Source: Colocasia esculenta (lineage: Eukaryota > Streptophyta > Magnoliopsida > Alismatales > Araceae). From it: a stretch of DNA of 64,000 nucleotides. Each line of letters starts with the position of its first letter. The stretch's first letter is position 1. Under the pieces are notes generated by a model, which saw nothing but the letters and a program-made list of their open reading frames with translations, was not told the DNA's origin and searched no databases. This document shows, piece by piece, positions 1 through 11,466 of this stretch. A program made the position numbers and the translations under genes. The stretch spans positions 176,118,348 through 176,182,347 of the forward strand of contig CM024753.1 in NCBI GenBank assembly GCA_014218235.1, given 5' to 3'.

Positions 1-827
1 CTTTGCGTGAACAAATGGATAAAGGACTGATTGACTGGAAGCTTCCAAGTGCCACTCAGTCTAACGTCCACCAAAAGCTAGAGGCAACGGATACTTCAAC
101 GTCTATATTTCAATTGAAGCTTTATATTGAAGAAAGGAGCTCCAGAAGAATACACACACACATAGAGAACGATAGTCATACAAAAACACTCGATCATCAA
201 GTCTCCTGCGAGTTCTCAAGAAAGAGCCAAGCCTCATTCCATTAGATTAGCTCTTTGGTCTCTACATTGTTTGTAGATTTTCGAGAGAGCTTGTTTGGTT
301 CTGAGAGTGAGCTTTTGTTTGTAGAACTCATTGCTCTCAGTCCCTAGCTTCAGATCTTGGCTTGTCAAAGCTTGATCTAGGGGCTTAATCCCCTGCTTAC
401 TTGTTTCTGTGCTTGTACCCTTCGTGTGTGAAGGAAGACCTGGTGGTATCTAGGGTGTGTGTGTGTGCTTTTTTCGTATGAAGGAAGACCTGGTGGGGTA
501 TCCAGGGTGTTGTTCCTCTTCAGGCTAAGAAGAGAAGACCAGCTGAGCTGGGTGTTGTAGTGTCCATAGGGGGACTGTACCCTAGTTAGTGAAATCCTGA
601 GTTGTTGCTTAAGGACTGGACGTAGGACTTCTGTGGAAAGGAGGTCCGAACCAGAATACACCTGGTGTTGTGTGATTGTCATCTTGTGTTTGTTGTTTCT
701 CTTTACTAACACTAACAATCTTCAAAGTGTATTTCTTTGTGAACATTTTTAGTGAACAAGTATTAATTGATAAATTTTAAAGACCCATTCACCCCCCCCC
801 CCCTCTGGGCTACCTAACTGGGCAACA
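1..827 (+). repeat. 5' LTR of element A (3' part only)
   Basis: This aligns base for base with 10647-11466, with a few substitutions and a longer C-run at 791-803. It ends in CA two bases before the tRNA primer site. It contains the leader stem-loop block at 596-646 and a duplicated block with the words GAAGACCTGGTGG near 437-500. The short ORFs here are not genes. Confidence 0.9.
596..646 (+). promoter_or_regulatory. Leader stem-loop element, element A 5' LTR copy
   Basis: First arm CCTGAG at 596-601 faces CTTAAG at 608-613, partly decayed compared with the intact 3' LTR copy. GGACGTAGGA follows at 618-627. A second stem-loop spans 625-646 and is followed by GAACC. The same architecture occurs in elements B, C and D. 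Its function is not known to me. Confidence 0.5.
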
Positions 828-829
828 AG

Positions 830-841
830 TGGTATCAAAGC
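830..841 (+). other. Primer binding site, element A
   Basis: TGGTATCAAAGC lies two bases after the LTR end. It is complementary to the 3' end of plant initiator tRNA-Met with one change from the usual TGGTATCAGAGC. Confidence 0.85.
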
Positions 842-891
842 GAGTCTCTTCGACAAAGAAGAAGATCCAACGATCTGAAGAGTAAAGATCC

Positions 892-2626
892 ATGGCAGCC
901 CAAGGTCACAATGAAGGTCAATCTATCAACCGACCACCATTGTTCGATGGAGAAGACTATGCTTACTGGAAAACAAGAATGGAGTATTTTCTACAAGGTA
1001 AAACTACCAGATATGGTCCATAGTTGAAGAAGGCGATCTCCTAGTCATTAACAAAAGCTCAGTGGACAGATGATGACAGGAAGAAGATTTCTTTAAACTG
1101 TAAGGCTAAAAGCATTCTGTGCTGTGCTCTCAGCAAGAAGAATTCAATAGAGTATCAGCCTGCAAATCCGCAATGGAGATGTGGGAAAACTGAGAATCAC
1201 TTATGAAGGCACGGACAAGGTTAAGGAAACCAGAATAGATATTCTGGTAACTCAATATGAGAGGTTCCAGATGCAACCAGGAGAGTCCATAACTCAAATG
1301 TTCAGTAGATTCGCAGACATTACAAATGGATTAGTAGGATTGGAGAAGACCTATGAGATTGGAGATATGGTCAGAAAAATCCTTAGATCTCTTCCATCTA
1401 CATGGACTCCCAAGGTAACGGCCAATGAGGAAGCTAATGATCTAAAGAATATGTCTTTAGAAAAGCTCATTGGATCCCTTATGGCCCACGAGATAAATAT
1501 GGAGAGACTAGGAGAATCCTCAAGCAGAAAGAAACATTTAAATGCTCTTAAAGCAGAAGAAGACAGATCAGATGAGTCATCAGACGAAGATGAAAGCTCA
1601 AATGATTGCGAAGATGAAGAAGCCATGCTATCAAGAAGACTGCAGCGCATTCTAGCCAAAAAGAAGAAGTTCCAATCTGGTAGAAGACACTTTAAGAAAA
1701 ATAAGGACTTCAAGAAACTAGATGGAAAAGATCAGAAAAAGGGCGAGCCCATATGCTACGAGTGCAAAAAGCCAGGACATATCAAAGCAGAATGCCCAAA
1801 GCTCAAGAAGCCTGAATTCAGAAAGAGAGAAAGCTCCAAGAAATTCAGGAGGCATAAGAAAAAGGCTATGGCAGCAGCATGGAGCAACAACAGCAACTCA
1901 GACAATGAGTCAAGCTCAAACAGTGAAGAAGAAGAAGCCAACTTGGCTTTTATGGCAAACACTGAAGAGAAGGTAACTTCTGATTCATCTTTTGATTCTT
2001 GCAATAATTCTGATTCTGATAATCTAGAAGAAGCTTTCAACGAATTATACTGTAAATATAGGGAAGTAACAAAACTGTTAAAAGTTAGTAAGAAAAATAA
2101 TGCATGTTTAGAAAACACTAATTCAGATCTAAAAACAGAAAACGAAGAATTAGAAAAATAAATAACTGAACTTAAAAGAAGAAATGAACTATTATGTGAA
2201 GATCTAAAAGATAAAAACAAACAAATAATCAGATTAGAAAAACAGGAGAATTCAGATGAACTGAGAAAAGAAATTAAAACTTTAAATGAAGAAAATGACA
2301 AACTGTCAAGCACATTGGAGAAATTTACAAATGGTAAGAACTCCTTAATATTAAAAGGTGCTAGACGTTCAGGAAAGAAGAAACATGGTTTAGGATATAC
2401 ACCACCCGAAAATGAAGAAACAATAATTCAACCTAAAATATATCCACCTCCGAAGTTTACACCTGAACAAGATACAACATACAAAGCCAATTTCAAATAT
2501 ATTGAAAGTGTAACAAAAATGTCCTGCTGTAGCCATTGCAATAAGTTAGGACATATAAAATTAACATGTCTAACTAGACATAAGAAATGGATAATTAAAA
2601 AGAAAACTGTTGACACTAACCAATAA
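892..2626 (+). pseudogene. gag: gag of element A, broken
   Basis: This is the copia-type capsid/nucleocapsid protein. The ATG at 892 opens the N-terminal gag domain typical of this lineage (a PPLFDG motif followed by YAYWK). Frameshifts near 993 and in 1040-1180 break the first third. The reading frame from about 1181 holds the central gag domain, an acidic serine-rich stretch, and a CCHC zinc knuckle starting CYECKKPGH near 1756. A predicted coiled coil follows (about 2090-2310, rich in E, K, L, N), then a second CCHC knuckle starting CSHCNKLGH near 2524. A single in-frame TAA at 2159-2161 sits where a CAA codon is expected. Two knuckles flanking a coiled coil are also seen in B and D, so this is a real feature of the lineage. 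The start was chosen by homology with B and D. Confidence 0.85.
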
Positions 2627-2680
2627 GGACCCAAAAGACCTTGGGTACCTAAAACTTAACGTCTCCTTTTCAGGGAAGCC

Positions 2681-5600
2681 TTCGAGCATCAAAGTGGTAC
2701 CTGGACAGCGGGTGCTCAAGGCATATGTCAGGGAACAGGAAGCTGTTCACTCATCTCCAAGCTGAAGAAGGAATAGTCACCTATGGAGATAATGGAAAAG
2801 GAACAGTGACAGGTAGTGGTTCTGTGAGCAACAAAGGGAAAGCAATTATTGAAGATGTATGTGTGTCAAAGGGCTAAAGCACAACCTCATAAGTATCAGC
2901 CAGCTTTGTGACAAAGGTCATCAGATCAAGTTCCAAGAGTCCAAGTGCAGTATCCTGAAGGATGGAGCAGTAATCTTCGAAGCTAACAGAGAAAAGAACC
3001 TGTATGTGCTCTATCTTGAAGAACTTAAGGATCAAGACGTTTGTTTAGCGGCCAGCAAAGAACAGTCAACTGAGTTGTGGCACAGAAGATTGGGCCACTG
3101 TAGTTTGGATGGCATGAATAAGCTCAGAAAGAGAAGTCTTGTGGAAGGTCTGCCAAAGGTCAGCAATAAATTGGATGGTATCTGCAGACCATGTGCAAAA
3201 GGGAAGCACACTAAGAGTTCCTTCAAGTCAAAAACTGTGGTAACCACCTCTAAACCCTTAGAACTCCTTCACATGGATTTATTCGGGCCAATAAGGACCA
3301 CTAGTCTTGGAGGAAAGAATTTTGGATTTGTTATTGTGGATGATTATTCTAGATTCACATGGGTTTCCTTCTTGGAGCATAAAGATGATACCTTTGATAG
3401 TTTTGTAGTCTTCAGCAGAAGAGTACAAAAAGACAAGAAGTTTTGCATTGTTGGAATCCGGTCAAATCATGGAGGAGAGTTTCAAAATGAAAAATTTGCA
3501 AAATTCTATGATGACCAAGGGATTGAGCATAACTTCTCAACACCAAGGACACCACAGCAAAATAGAGTCGCTGAGAGGAAGAATAGAACCTTATTGGATA
3601 TGGCAAGAACAATGCTGTCAGAATATGATTTACCAAGGTATTTCTGGGCTGAAGCAGTAAACACAGCAAGCTATATCATTAATAGAGTAATGATCAAACC
3701 CATCTTGAAGCATACTGCATATGAGTTGTTTAAGGGAAAGAAGCCAAAGATCAGTCACTTCAGAACCTTTAGATGTCCATGCTTCATTCACAACAACGGC
3801 AAAAGAGACATTGGTAAGTTGGATGCCAAATCAGATGAAGGCATCTTCATGGGGTATGCTACTAAACCTAAAGGTTATAGAGTGTTTAATAAACGCACCT
3901 TATTGATTGAACAGTCTGTACATATTATTTTTAATGAAACTAGCCCTTCCTTGAGAAAGGAAGCAGAGAGTGACATTGATGATGCAGATGACTTGTCTAA
4001 GAAATTAAAGAACACATCAATTGAGGACAAGGAAGATCCACCTCTGAAAGACTTGCAGCAAACAAACATTGAACATGAAAATCTTCCAAAGGAGTGGAGA
4101 TACAAGAAAGATCATCCACCTGAAAATATTATTGGTGATCCATCTGTAGGGGTAAGAACAAGTGGTAATGTAATCCCTTGTGATTACCTAGCATTTGTCT
4201 CTCATCAAATAGAGCCTAGGACAGTCAATGAAGCTCTTACTGATGAGTCTTGGATTCTAGCCATGCAAGATGAACTGAATCAGTTCAAGAGAAACCATGT
4301 ATGGTCACTTGTTCCTAGACCATCAGGTCATCCAATTATTGGCACCAAATGGGTGTTCAGAAATAAATTGGACGAAACTGGTGTGATCTTAAGAAACAAG
4401 GTCAGATTGGTTGCTCAAGGCTATTCCCAAGAGGAAGGTGTAGATTTCGATGAAACCTATGCACCTGTAGCTAGACTTGAGGCTATTAGGATTTTACTTG
4501 CATATGCATCTGCTCTAGATTTGAAATTATTTCAAATGGATGTCAAGTCTACATTTTTAAATGGTTTCATTAAAGAAGAAGTTTATGTAGAACAACCCCC
4601 AGGTTTTGATGATTCAGAATTTCCAAATCATGTTTTTAAACTTCATAAGGCATTATATAGTTTAAAGCAAGCACCTAGAGCCTGGTATGAAAGGCTTAGT
4701 TCCTTTTTATTAGATCATGGTTTCACTAGAGGACAAGTAGATAGCACTTTATTTATAAAGTCAAAGGTCAAGCACATACTACTTGTATAATTTATGTAGA
4801 TGACATAATTTTTGGATCTACTGATGAATCTCTTTGCAAGTACTTTGAGAAGCTTATGCGGGGAGAATTTGAGATGAGCATGATGGGGGAGCTGAACTAC
4901 TTCCTTGGATTACAAATCAAGCAAGGAGGAGATGGCACCCACATCTGTCAAACCAAATACACCAAGGAGCTCTTGAAGAAGTTTGGATTCGAAAATTCCA
5001 AGCCACTGTCAACACCAATGAGCACTTCAACAAGAATGGACAGTGACAAAGATGGTAAGAAAGTAGATCAAAAGATCTATAGAGGTATGATAGGTTCTCT
5101 ACTTTACTTAACTGCCAGCAGACCCGATATACTATTTAGTGTATGCATGTGTGCAAGATATCAAGCAGACCCTAGAGAATCTCATTTAATTAATGTCAAA
5201 AGAATTTTCAGATATTTATCTAGAACTCATGATCTAGGTATCTGGTATCCAAAATCATGTGAAGTAAATTTAATAGGGTACCCTGATGCTGACTATGCTG
5301 GATGCAAACTAGATAGAAAAAGCACCAATGGTTGTTGTCAATTTCTTGCAGGATGCTTGATATCCTGGTCCTCCAAGAAGCAAAATTCAGTAGCACTTTC
5401 AACAGCTGAAGCTGAGTACGTGGCTGCTGGAAGTTGCTGTACACAACTCCTATGGATAAAGCAACAACTTGAGGACTACGGAATGCACATCAAGTCAATT
5501 CCACTGTTATGTGACAACACAAGTGCCATAAACTTAACCAAGAATCCAGTACAGCACTCAAGAACCAAACACATTAAGGTTAGATATCATTTCATTCGTG

Positions 5601-5734
5601 ATCATGTAGCTAATGGTAATATTGAAATATCTTTTATTGACACAAATAATCAGTTGGCAGATATCTTCACAAAAGCCTTACCCGAAGAGAGGTTCACTTC
5701 TCTCAGAAGGGAATTAGGCATGTGTAAATTGTGA
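2681..5734 (+). pseudogene. pol: pol of element A (protease, integrase, RT, RNase H), broken
   Basis: The domains are in copia order. The protease motif WYLDSGCSRHM starts at 2695. The integrase HHCC zinc finger is at about 3080-3200 (HRRLGH, then CRPC), and the integrase core contains HMDLFGP and HGGEF. Reverse transcriptase has FQMDVK and the YVDD catalytic box at 4793-4804. RNase H contains DADYAGC, STAEAEY and CDNTSAINL. There are two frameshifts, one near 2863 after the protease and one near 4785 just before YVDD. The second integrase aspartate is replaced by asparagine (RSNHGGEF, codon 3465-3467), which should abolish strand transfer. It ends with TGA at 5732-5734. Confidence 0.92.
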
Positions 5735-6158
5735 TAGATTTATCTGTTAAATACTGAAATATTAAATTTCAGAGCCCAATTAGTTATTCTCCTTGAAGTG
5801 AGCAAAAATTATCTCAGTTACTTCTCATTTATCCTTCTTATGTAAATTCTCCTGTCGGTTCGTTTTGTGTAATTCTTTATTTCTTTCAAAATGGAGTTTG
5901 TCGTTTTCCGCCATAAAGGCGCACCTCTTCAAAAAGGGGACATTTATCTTCTATTTTCATAAATCCCACAATCAGTATGAGAACGATTCGTCTCCCCTCT
6001 TTATCTCTTTCGTTCTCTTGCCTGAGGCGATAACCCTTCGCCCCCGGCATCAACTTCCACTAGATTTGAAGTCTTCAACCTCTCCCGCCAGAAATTTCTT
6101 GAGGGTTTCTCCTTCAACCACCCTTCCAGACCTCCAGAACCTCTTCTTGCTTGATTCC
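5735..6158 (+). other. Spacer between pol and ORF3 of element A
   Basis: No gene is seen here. A perfect small hairpin lies 19 nt after the pol stop: arms CTGAAAT (5754-5760) and ATTTCAG (5766-5772) with a 5-nt loop. B and C carry a different hairpin in the equivalent place. The rest is pyrimidine-rich and resembles the leader upstream of ORF3 in B and C. Confidence 0.5.
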
Positions 6159-9100
6159 ATGGCTTCTTCAACTATTTTCGGCAGTGTTGGGGGTTACGGA
6201 GCTGCATTCCTCATCGCAGAAGAGCAAGCCAGGTTCGCTTCAGTCAAGGCAAAGCTTTGCGGGCACAAGGCAGTGGATTTAGCAGACTTGGAGAAGAACG
6301 GAATGGGCAATTTGGTTGAAGCTCTACAGAGGCTGAAATGGACGAAGATTGCAACCCTTTCTTATGTAAGTTATCCAGATCTTGTTAAGGCTTTCTATGT
6401 CTGTCTGAAGATAGAGGAGGATGGGACCCTGACTTCTATGGTCAAGGGAACCCAAATCATGATACCAGGGAACTGTTAGCATCTCTATTTAAAGTTTCTA
6501 CTTCCGGTCACAGTGGAGTCCACACTGTGGACACTCATGTCAAGGGTTTGGGAATTATAGCTCTGGAGTATAGGCTGAAGGATGGAAAGCTGGATATTAA
6601 CCAGCTCAGTGCCTTTAACAGGCTTTTGCATTTCATAATTTGTCAGATCATTGTGCCTAGGAGTGCAACTTTCTCCTCTTGCACCAAGGATGATTCAGAC
6701 CTGATGTACTGGGCTATCCATAATCAGGAAATTAACACTGCAGAATTGATCATTGAGAGAATGAAGTTTGCAAGGTCTCAAGTGTGGGATATAAAAAGAA
6801 AATTGAACATCTCACTACCATATGCCCATCTCCTGACCAAAATCTTTCATCATTTTGGAATAAGTGTAGTGGGTGATGTATCTGAAAGGATGGGCCAAGC
6901 CATTAGGTCCAGAAATTTGAGAAAAAGTGGTTTTTCTGTAGTGAATGGTGTGTGGTCCAAGACTGGTGCGGTTGAGGATGAAACCATCCTTGGTGAAGCC
7001 CAAGATGACCTAGAAATAGTAGCAGAAGCAGTAGCAGTATCTGAGGCAGTAGCAGCAGTACCAGCAGTAGCAGAAGAAGCAAGTAGTAGAAGGATTGAGG
7101 ACATTCCTCCTGAAGACATTGAGCCCATTGGGCAATTCTCAGAGGTTCCTCTTCCATCTTCCCAAGTAGGCAGTCTACTTAGGGATGCACTGGACTCCAT
7201 CTCTTAGGGGGAGCCAGTTGCACATGAGCCAAGCTTAGAAAAATTTGTGGCAGAGGTCCCCACAGAAGATGTAGTCATGGAAGAAGCTCTAAGACAGCAG
7301 GAGCAAGTCCAAGTTCAAGAGGATGTTGAAATGGAAGATGCTCCCATTGAGGGGGAGCAGTCAGTGATATAGGAGTTCCATGGAGTCACTGCTGTGGCAT
7401 CAGGCCACACTGAAATTCATTCAGAAGTCCTTCCAGTTCAAGAAGAAGCAACAGCAGCAGCACAATATGAAGTTCCCATGGAAAGTGTGCATGCTGAAAG
7501 GGAAGCTGAAGTTGAGAAGGGCAGTGAGACTCAGGGGGAGGGAAATGAAAATCCCCCAGAGAACCAGTTCAAAGAAGGTAAGACTGCCAGTTCCTCAGAT
7601 TCTGAGGATGACCAAGATCAGCAGCCTCCAATGGACAAGGCCCAGGAGAAAGGGAAAGTAGCAGAAGTTCCAGATGTCCCTCTCCTAGCTGACACTCCTT
7701 ATTAGAGACAGATGAGGCAAAGAGTCATTATAAATTTGAAGCCTGTCATAGAAAGATTGGATGCTCAAGGGGAGATCCTCTGTTCATTGCAATCCCATGT
7801 AATTCCATCTTCATGAGCCAGGCCTCCACATCCAAGGAGTTGTCTCAAGTAAAGAATGTTGTAAGATGGGTCAATAAGGAGTTAGGAAGCATGAAGACAA
7901 TGCTTTTAGAGATTTTGAAGGCAGTTGGAGCCCAAGCTCCTCCTCCTCCTCCTGCTGATCAAAGAAGTGAAGAAGGTGTTCCCAGGCCATCAGGGCCAGA
8001 TGAGCAAGTGGCAGGGCCATCAGGGCCAGCAACAGCTAGTCCACAAGCAGAGGTCAGTGGTTCAGGGCCATCAGGGCCAGATGAGCAAGTGTTAGGGCCT
8101 TCAGGGCAAGCTGAGGTCAGTGGTTCAGGGCCTTCAGGGCCAGCTGAGAAGGTGTCAGGGCTATCAGGGCCTTTGGAGTCAGAGTCTGTGCAGCACATAG
8201 CTGAAGAAGCAGAAGCTGTAGCTCCTGAGCCCCCAGCTCCTTCCTCCACTCAGACCCCTGTACCTTCATCACCACCTTCCTCATCCACAGCTCCACCTGC
8301 ACCTCAAACCTTCAAGAAACCACAACCCAAAACCATCTCATCACCTACACATTTTCCTTCACAATCCACTTCATCTCCTGCATCTTCAACACCCATTTCT
8401 CCACCTCCACCTATGTTTGAGGTTCCTCCAGTGTCATCATCAGCTGGAGCCTCCTCTTCCTCTTGTCCACCATCCTCTGGACCATCCGATATCCCTCCTA
8501 CTACCTCACACTCCCTTTTACATCCCTCTCCGCCACCCGTTTTCATTAATGTAATTCCTGAGGGTGCTCAACTTGAATCTCCCTATCTTGGGAAAATCAG
8601 GATGAGTTTGAAGAAGTCATCCTCCGGTCTGTACTGAAGGTTGGGGATCATATCCATAGGGCAGACTCTTCTAGTTCTGCACCTAAAAAGAGAAAATTTT
8701 CATCCACCTCTTCTTTTTCCTCTGAACCTCTTCATCCACCTCTGTGGTTTTCTCTCACAGTGGACAACAAAAATAAACCATTGTATAGAGAATATCTTCA
8801 GAAGGTTGTCTTTGCCATCCTTGTCAACCTTCCTTTTCTTAATCTCTCAGACCATTTAAATGTCATTCTATCTTATACCCCTCTCACCAAAACTGAAAAA
8901 TCCAAAATCTTTTCTGTTGCTCATTCCAAGACTGAAGAGCAATGGGCTAGGGGGCACAGAGAGCTGTACAAAAAATTTGTTTTGGCTAAGTCTGCTAGAT
9001 TCCCTCCAAGGGACCATTCCCTGACTCTCTCAGAATGGTTCCAAATTCATCACAAGCATTGTTGGGCCCCATTTATTCAAAAGGAGATCAAGATGGCCAG

Positions 9101-9188
9101 GCATGGGAAATCATTTCTCATTTTGCCTCCCTCCTCTCTCCTGCCTTTTATCTCCCTGTACCTTCCCAGAATGAATGAATACACATAG
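6159..9188 (+). pseudogene. ORF3 of element A (Sirevirus 'envelope-like' / plant transposon protein), broken
   Basis: This is the long third ORF placed after pol, as in SIRE-type elements, where it has been called envelope-like. Its function is not established. The ATG at 6159 is the best start. The N-terminal region (to about 6980) contains the motifs VSYPDLVKAFY and LTKIFHHFGI, which I associate with this plant-specific ORF family. A low-complexity acidic region follows (about 6990-7700). Then comes a helical segment (7813-7930), SGPSGP repeats (7981-8170), a Pro/Ser-rich linker (8220-8550), a basic PKKRK motif (8682-8696) and a C-terminal helical domain (8700-9188). Breaks: frameshifts near 6480, 7800 and 8600; in-frame stops near 7205, 7370 and 7703. 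I see no signal peptide or membrane anchor in the readable parts. Confidence 0.75.
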
Positions 9189-9370
9189 TATTTCCTGTCT
9201 CATTCAGTATTTTCTCCTCTTCTTTGTCTTTTCCTTGCATTTTTTTGCTAATGACAAAAAGGGGGAGAATTATTGCAGCTTTGAAATACATATGGAGCTC
9301 TATTTATCTGTGCTAATTTCTAAAGTTTGTTAATTTGTTAAAGTTTTGTCATAACCAAAAAGAGGGAGAT
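9189..9370 (+). other. Duplicated polypurine tracts before the 3' LTR of element A
   Basis: Two near-identical G-rich tracts occur about 100 bases apart: AAAAAGGGGGAGAA near 9256-9269 and AAAAAGAGGGAGAT ending at 9370, directly against the LTR. The second is the expected plus-strand primer. The same spacing occurs in D (40646 and 40746) and B (44173 and 44210). Multiple polypurine tracts are known in Sireviruses. Confidence 0.7.
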
Positions 9371-9760
9371 TGATGAACAGTCTATCCCCATGTAATTAAA
9401 AGTAATTACATTTCTATTTTGGTGATTAAAAAAACCATATTATTATGATAATTATCAAACCCTTAATTAAAGGTCACTAACCTATTTTTCTTAAGCACAG
9501 GAATTAATACCAAAGGAAAATAAGCCAAAACAGGTAAGCATCTTTACATTGTATCTACAACATCATATTTGTCCAAGTACACATCGATTTCTTTTATAGA
9601 TCATATCGATTACAGTAGAACTGTAACGATTTCTTCATAACAGTTTCATAAGTACCTTAACGATTTCTTCATAGAATGAAACTTCTTCTGATCTCAAAAG
9701 AAATCGTTCCTATAACGACTTCTTAGACAGAGCGTAACGATTTGCTTGCAACGATTCCTT

Positions 9761-10130
9761 TAGTCATCGTAACGACTTGCTTTCATAACGATTCCTTTAG
9801 TCATCGTAACGACTTGCTCTCGTAACGATTCATTTAGTCATCGTAACGACTTGCTTTCGTAATGATTCCTTTAGTCATCGTAATGACTTGCTTTCGTAAC
9901 GATTCCTTTAGTCATCGTAACGACTTGCTTTCGTAACGATTCCTTTAGTCATCGTAACGATTTGCTCTCGTAACGATTCCTTTAGTCATCGTAATGACTT
10001 GCTCTCGTAACGATTCCTTTAGTCATCGTAACGACTTGCATTCGTAACGATTCCTTTAGTCATCGTAACGACTTGCTCTCGTAACGATTCCTTTAGTCAT
10101 CGTAACGACTTGCTTTCGTAACGATTCCTT
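9761..10130 (+). repeat. 37-bp tandem array, 10 units, in U3 of element A
   Basis: Ten head-to-tail units begin TAGTCATCGTAACGACTTGC and contain a second word, CGTAACGATTCC. They differ by single substitutions only. Degenerate copies of AACGATT/AACGACT extend on both sides. The units are contiguous with no spacers. The position upstream of the presumed promoter suggests a cis-regulatory array. Confidence 0.92.
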
Positions 10131-11242
10131 TAGTTCTCATAACAATTTACTTATCGCAACGATTGCTTCAGATATTATAACGATTTGCTTTGTGCATCGA
10201 CTTCTTAAGTAATCATAATAATTTCCTCAATGATTCTTTCATATCTCACAACGATTTGCTGTTTGGTTACATAACGATTACATAAGTCATAAATGCATCA
10301 ATTTCATATCAATCAACTTGACATATGACTTATCCTTTCAACTATTGAATAGTCAAAGTCTTTGTACATTTTCTTCTGTCAACTATGCATTTAATGAAGA
10401 CTGAACGTATCTCTGCATGCATACAGATGATATCATCCATTATCGTGTCTATTCTATATGCATCCTTTTTGAACAGCAAAATGGCATTACTATTTTGGTG
10501 AATATTCACACCAACGTTGACTGACAACAAGAGACAGCCTAGCTGTCTACTGTTCTAGCATTTAATGTATGCAAGTCTCTGACAAACATTCGTCATACAA
10601 CGTTGGACTTTGTAGAAGCCAAAGGACACTTCAGAAGATCCTATCTCTTTGCGTGAACAAATGGATAAAGGACTGATTGACTGGAAGCTTCCAAGTGCCA
10701 CTCAGTCTAACGTCCACCAAAAGCTAGAGGCAACGGATACTTCAACGTCTATATTTCAAATTGAAGCTTTATATTGAAGAAAGGAGCTCCAGAAGAAATA
10801 CACACACACATAGAGAACGATAGTCATACAAAAACACTTCGATTATCAAGTCTCCTGCGAGTTCTCAAGAAAGAGCCAAGCCTCATTCCATTAGATTAGC
10901 TCTTTGCTCTCTGCATTGTTTGTAGACTTTCGAGAGAGCTTGTTTGGTTCTGAGAGTGAGCTTTTGTTTGTAGAACTCATTGCTCTCAGTTCCTTGCTTC
11001 AGATCTTGGCTTGTCAAAGCTTGATCTAGGGGCTTAATCCCCTGCTTACTTGTTTCTGTGCTTGTACCCTTCGTGTGTGAAGGAAGACCTGCTGGTATCC
11101 AGGGTGTGTGTGTGCCCTTCTCGTGTGAAGGAAGACCTGGTGGGGTATCCACGTTGTTGTTCCTCTTCGGGCTAAGAAGAGAAGACCAGCTGAGCTGGGT
11201 GTTGTAGTGTCCATAGGGGGACTGTACCCTAGTTAGTGAAAT

Positions 11243-11294
11243 CCTGAGTTGTTGCTCAGGGACTAGACGTAGGACTCCTGTGGAAAGGAGGTCC
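11243..11294 (+). promoter_or_regulatory. Leader stem-loop element, element A 3' LTR copy
   Basis: Arms CCTGAG (11243-11248) and CTCAGG (11255-11260) pair perfectly around TTGTTG. Then AGACGTAGGA (one change from GGACGTAGGA), and a second stem-loop from 11272 to 11294 with arms TCCT and AGGA. Confidence 0.55.
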
Positions 11295-11466
11295 GAACCA
11301 GGATACATCTAGTGTTGTGTGATTTTCCTCTTGTGTTTGTTGTTTCTCTTTACTAACACTAACAATCTTCAAAGTGTATTTCTTTATGAACGTTTTTAGT
11401 GAACATGTATTAATTGATAAATTTTAAAGACCCATTCACCCCCCCTCTGGGCTACCTAACTGGGCA

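Larger units (their letters stand above)
1..11466 (+). mobile_element. Copia element A, Sirevirus type, 5' LTR cut by window edge
   Basis: The order is LTR, PBS, gag, pol, third ORF, polypurine tracts, LTR, all on the plus strand. Bases 1-827 match 10647-11466 closely, which defines the LTR pair. The copia domain order (protease, integrase, RT, RNase H) is visible. A long ORF after pol and G-rich tracts before the 3' LTR are Sirevirus (SIRE/Maximus) hallmarks. The right end interrupts the integrase of a minus-strand gypsy element exactly at the LTR end, so A inserted into that gypsy. The target duplication cannot be checked because the left end lies outside the window. The coding regions carry several stops and frameshifts, so A is not autonomous as it stands. 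Confidence 0.93.
9371..11466 (+). repeat. 3' LTR of element A
   Basis: It starts TGATGAAC right after the polypurine tract and ends ...GGGCA against gypsy integrase sequence, about 2.1 kb. The U3 half (about 9580-10330) is packed with AACGATT-type repeats, including the 37-bp array. A weak TATA candidate lies near 10769. The leader stem-loop block is at 11243-11294. It closely matches 1-827 where they overlap. Confidence 0.88.

Noticed and set aside
3..245. 80-codon ORF at the window start
   Set aside because: It lies within the LTR of element A and the homologous 3' LTR copy has an indel that breaks it. No domain features.
1351..1713. 120-codon serine-rich ORF opposite gag of A
   Set aside because: It is the antisense shadow of the acidic Glu/Ser/Asp-rich gag linker.
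9761..10130. Possible CRISPR-like array from regular repeats
   Set aside because: Units are head-to-tail with no unique spacers, sit inside a plant LTR, and no cas genes exist. It is a tandem repeat.
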